A DNA stretch of 15,694 nt from assembly GCA_023435945.1 (NCBI GenBank), contig JAEZLB010000050.1, positions 1 through 15,694 on the forward strand, in the 5' to 3' direction. The position numbers and the translations under genes were made by a program. Every line of letters begins with the position of its first letter. Position 1 is the first letter of the stretch. Shown in pieces: positions 13,485-15,694 of this stretch. Under the pieces are notes generated by a model. It was not told the DNA's origin and searched no databases. It saw only the letters and a program-made list of their open reading frames with translations. This DNA comes from Pseudomonadota bacterium (lineage in GTDB: Bacteria > Pseudomonadota > Gammaproteobacteria > Burkholderiales > Burkholderiaceae_D).

Positions 13485-14527
13485 GCGCTCACCTTTCTGG
13501 CAGCGGCAGCCGGAGCAAGTTGTTTATCGCTGGAGGAAAAACGCTTCGCATACCCATTGAGCGCCGGCACCAGGCCTTTAGGCATGAATACCAGGATGGC
13601 AATCATCAGTACGCCGTAGATCATCCACTGTACTTCCGGCGACAACAGTCCGCGCATGGCTTCCGGCAACAGGCCGAAGATCAGGCCGCCCACAACAGGG
13701 CCAGCGAGCGTTCCCTTTCCGCCGATGATCACCATGATCACCATGGTGATGGTGAACATGAACATGAAGACGTCAGGATCGATGATGCGCACGGTGTGGG
13801 CATACAGGCCGCCTGCCGCGCCAGCAATCGCTGCGGCAAATACCGTGGCAATGCTCAGGTAATGGGTAACGCGGATACCAACAGAACGTGCCAGCGTTTC
13901 GTTTTCACGCAGTGCAATCATCGCGCGGCCGACACGGCTGTGAACCAGCGCCGCAACCAGCAGGTAGGCGAGCACGCCAACAGCCAGCACCAGCCAGTAG
14001 GTCGACGATTTGCTGACCAACTCGATCACCCCTTCGCCCGGTACCCACAGTGTCAGGGGTGGGATGTTGTTCAGCGCCATCGGGCCTTCGGTCAGATCCA
14101 CCCAGTTCAGCGACACCATGCGCATCACCTGGGCAAAACTGATGCTCACGATCACGAAGTAGGCACCCCGAACACGGAAGGACAATTTGCCGAGCAGGAA
14201 GCCAGCCAGGCCTGCAAACAAGATGCCGCAGATGAAGGACAGCCAGACGGGTTTGGCTTCCACCATCAGCGGTTCATCCATGCCCCACAGCGTGACGTCA
14301 AAACCCAGCGACATCAGCGAGGTCACGTAGGCACCCAGGCCAAAAAAGGCGACGTGTCCCAGGCTGAGCTGGCCGGTGAAACCCAGCAACAGGTTCAGGC
14401 TGATGGCTGCAACGATGAAGATCCCTGCAGACGCGGTCACCGACAGCACATACGGATCAGGCCAGACGATAGGAAGCAGAACCAGTGCCAGTACAGTAAC
14501 AATGAAAATGGAATGTTTTTTGTTCAT
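13481..14527 (-). CDS. livM: Branched-chain amino acid-type ABC transporter permease LivM
   Basis: Inner-membrane channel subunit of 348 residues with about ten hydrophobic spans. Family features are Ser-Leu-Asn-Leu-Leu-Leu-Gly-Phe-Thr-Gly-Gln-Leu-Ser-Leu-Gly-His-Val-Ala-Phe-Phe-Gly-Leu-Gly-Ala-Tyr near 42-67, the cytoplasmic loop Ala-Leu-Arg-Glu-Asn-Glu-Thr-Leu-Ala-Arg-Ser-Val-Gly-Ile near 206-219, and Gly-Gly-Lys-Gly-Thr-Leu-Ala-Gly-Pro-Val-Val-Gly near 272-283. It starts 4 bases after the livH stop. The C-terminus carries about 20 polar residues beyond the last span. Confidence 0.92.
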   Translation of the reverse strand: MNKKHSIFIVTVLALVLLPIVWPDPYVLSVTASAGIFIVAAISLNLLLGFTGQLSLGHVAFFGLGAYVTSLMSLGFDVTLWGMDEPLMVEAKPVWLSFICGILFAGLAGFLLGKLSFRVRGAYFVIVSISFAQVMRMVSLNWVDLTEGPMALNNIPPLTLWVPGEGVIELVSKSSTYWLVLAVGVLAYLLVAALVHSRVGRAMIALRENETLARSVGIRVTHYLSIATVFAAAIAGAAGGLYAHTVRIIDPDVFMFMFTITMVIMVIIGGKGTLAGPVVGGLIFGLLPEAMRGLLSPEVQWMIYGVLMIAILVFMPKGLVPALNGYAKRFSSSDKQLAPAAAARKVSA

Positions 14528-14531
14528 GTGA

Positions 14532-15404
14532 TCAACCCACCCTTTCCTTGATGGTGAATAGACCTTGTGGACGGAACAGCATCACAGCAAGAATCACGAG
14601 GAAGCCGAGTGCATCGCGATAAGCGGTAGAGATATACCCTGCACCGAACTCTTCAACCAGGGCCAGCACAAAGCCGCCGAGCGCAGCACCCTTGAGGTTG
14701 CCCAGACCACCCAGGATCACGATCGCGAAAGCTTTCAGGCTCGCAAGGTCACCCATGGTCGGATTGACCACGAACACGGGAGCGAGCAAAGCACCTGCGA
14801 CCGCAGCCAGGCAGGAGCCGAGTGCAAAAGTCATGGTGTAGATATGAGAGACGTTCACGCCAACGATCTTGGCAGCGTCTTTGTCCTGGAAGGTCGCGCG
14901 CATTGCCAGACCCAAACGCGAGCGTTCGATCAGCATGTAGAAGATGACCAGTAGTACCAGCGAGGCCAGCAGCACGAATAGGCGGATAGGAGACAGTGAC
15001 ACTTCACCGAAAACCAGCGGTTCCTGGCTGAATGGTGATGCAACCGATTTTGCCACGCCACCCCATGCCAGCAGCTCGGCGTTTTGCATGATGAGCATGA
15101 CAGCAATCATGATCAGCATGACTTCATCCATCGCCTTCAGGTCACGGCGACGAAGCAGGAAATATTCAATAAGGGCGCCAAAAATCAATCCGGCAGCAGC
15201 TGCGACGACGATCGATCCGAAATAATTCATGCCGAACATGCCAACCACGGCATAGGCCATGTAGGCGCCGAGCGTATAAAGTTCGCCATGTGCGAAATTG
15301 ACCACGCGCATAATGCCGAAGATCAGCGTCAGGCCGATGCCCAGCAGCGCATAGGTCGATCCGAGCACCAGGGCATTCAAGGTGTGCTGCAGAAATTGGT
15401 CCAC
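14532..15404 (-). CDS. livH: Branched-chain amino acid-type ABC transporter permease LivH
   Basis: Inner-membrane channel subunit, 290 residues, with about eight spans. The N-terminal Ala-Leu-Leu-Gly-Ile-Gly-Leu-Thr-Leu-Ile-Phe-Gly-Ile-Met-Arg-Val-Val-Asn-Phe-Ala (about 20-39) and His-Gly-Glu-Leu-Tyr are diagnostic, as are Gly-Val-Asn-Val-Ser (about 189-193) and Ile-Leu-Gly-Gly-Leu-Gly-Asn. The start is GTG, supported by a strong GGAGG seven bases upstream. At 290 residues it is much shorter than typical urea-transporter UrtB proteins, so a Urt assignment is not favoured. It is separated from the binding-protein gene by about 100 bases with hairpins. Confidence 0.92.
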   Translation of the reverse strand: MDQFLQHTLNALVLGSTYALLGIGLTLIFGIMRVVNFAHGELYTLGAYMAYAVVGMFGMNYFGSIVVAAAAGLIFGALIEYFLLRRRDLKAMDEVMLIMIAVMLIMQNAELLAWGGVAKSVASPFSQEPLVFGEVSLSPIRLFVLLASLVLLVIFYMLIERSRLGLAMRATFQDKDAAKIVGVNVSHIYTMTFALGSCLAAVAGALLAPVFVVNPTMGDLASLKAFAIVILGGLGNLKGAALGGFVLALVEEFGAGYISTAYRDALGFLVILAVMLFRPQGLFTIKERVG

Positions 15405-15414
15405 GATATTCCTC

Positions 15415-15497
15415 CAGCTGGCAGGGCAGTGATAAGCACTGCCAGCTATGTATAAAAGACAGAATGGGGGGCACTGAAGGATCAGCCCACAGTGCCC
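15415..15497 (-). promoter_or_regulatory. Intercistronic hairpins between binding protein and livH
   Basis: Two inverted repeats occupy the 102-base gap: GGGCACTG / CAGTGCCC (15469-15476 and 15490-15497), and AGCTGGCAG / CTGCCAGCT (15415-15423 and 15440-15448, with an alternative inner pairing GGCAGTG / CACTGCC at 15425-15443). The first is followed on the minus strand by a weak T-rich stretch (CTTTTATA). Such elements commonly cause partial termination or 3' protection so that the binding protein is made in excess over the channel. Confidence 0.5.
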
Positions 15498-15506
15498 GGC
15501 ACCGTC

Positions 15507-15694
15507 TTACTTCACCGTTGCTTTGCCATCTTTCAGTTCAACGACATAAACGTTAGGCGATGCCTGGCCGCTTTCCTTGCCGGCCGGACCTTCTTTGCCG
15601 AAGCTGTATTCGCCGTTCACGCCCTGCACTTTTACTTTCCACAGTGCGTCACGGATGGCAGCGGGTTCTGCTTTGCCTGCAATACGGATGGCTT
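15507..15694 (-). CDS. ABC transporter substrate-binding protein (LivK-like), C-terminal end
   Basis: Only the last 62 or so codons are inside the window; the 5' end lies beyond 15694. The C-terminus reads Ile-Arg-Asp-Ala-Leu-Trp-Lys-Val-Lys-Val-Gln-Gly-Val-Asn-Gly, then Tyr-Ser-Phe-Gly, then Tyr-Val-Val-Glu-Leu-Lys-Asp-Gly-Lys before TAA (15507-15509). This is the usual ending of periplasmic type I binding proteins of the branched-chain amino acid family. It is the first gene of the liv operon visible here. The ligand cannot be told from this end. Confidence 0.8.
   Translation of the reverse strand, partial: AIRIAGKAEPAAIRDALWKVKVQGVNGEYSFGKEGPAGKESGQASPNVYVVELKDGKATVK

Noticed and set aside
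13520..14551. Long plus-strand open frame of 343 codons
   Set aside because: It is the antisense shadow of livM, rich in Gln, His and Asp as expected from the complement of a membrane-protein gene.
11993..15694. Urea transporter urtABCDE
   Set aside because: The LivH-like permease is 290 residues, while UrtB is usually much longer; the sequences look like the general branched-chain amino acid type. The ligand stays open because most of the binding protein is outside the window.

Overview
The window looks like a chromosomal segment of a betaproteobacterium, probably order Burkholderiales. This is inferred from the transporter and regulator families, the codon usage and a moderate GC content (judged by eye); no rRNA or tRNA is present to settle it. 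It holds a degraded plus-strand flank, one long minus-strand catabolic operon, a small conserved hypothetical gene, and most of a branched-chain amino acid (Liv) type ABC operon.

Region 1 (1-2868, plus strand): the 3' end of an APC-family amino acid permease, a frameshifted remnant of a VanB/phthalate-dioxygenase-reductase type [2Fe-2S] ferredoxin domain, an intact MFS transporter, a truncated iron-containing redox enzyme (haem-oxygenase-like fold), and an unidentified coding scrap. It reads as an accessory region in decay.

Region 2 (2915-11059, minus strand): ten tightly packed genes that read leftward from about 10907 to 3017. In transcription order they are: allophanate hydrolase (AtzF type); ATPase, permease and Tat-exported binding protein of a NitT/TauT-type ABC importer; a three-gene cobalt nitrile hydratase/thiocyanate hydrolase-like enzyme in the order beta-N (ScnB-like), beta-C (ScnA-like), alpha (ScnC-like, with a 12-histidine N-terminal tail); a HupE/UreJ-type metal transporter; a GntR/FCD regulator; and a biuret hydrolase (BiuH) with all three catalytic residues in place. 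A near-perfect sigma-54 promoter (-24/-12) lies just ahead of the first gene, with NtrC-like half-sites 90-130 bp upstream of the predicted start. A strong terminator follows the last gene.

The most interesting reading is that this is a nitrogen-scavenging pathway. An imported N-cyano compound would be hydrated by the metallo-hydratase. If the substrate is cyanourea (or dicyanamide via cyanourea), the product is exactly biuret, which BiuH converts to allophanate and ammonia, and AtzF converts allophanate to ammonia and CO2. The Arg next to the metal claw resembles thiocyanate hydrolase and suggests an anionic substrate. Thiocyanate itself is the main rival, but it would not explain the biuret and allophanate enzymes. 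The substrate assignment is inference; the gene identities are much firmer.

Region 3 (11137-15694, minus strand): a hydrophobic orphan frame, a DUF6173-like gene, then livF-livG-livM-livH and the 3' end of their binding protein gene, ending in a perfect 8-bp-stem terminator at 11947-11965.
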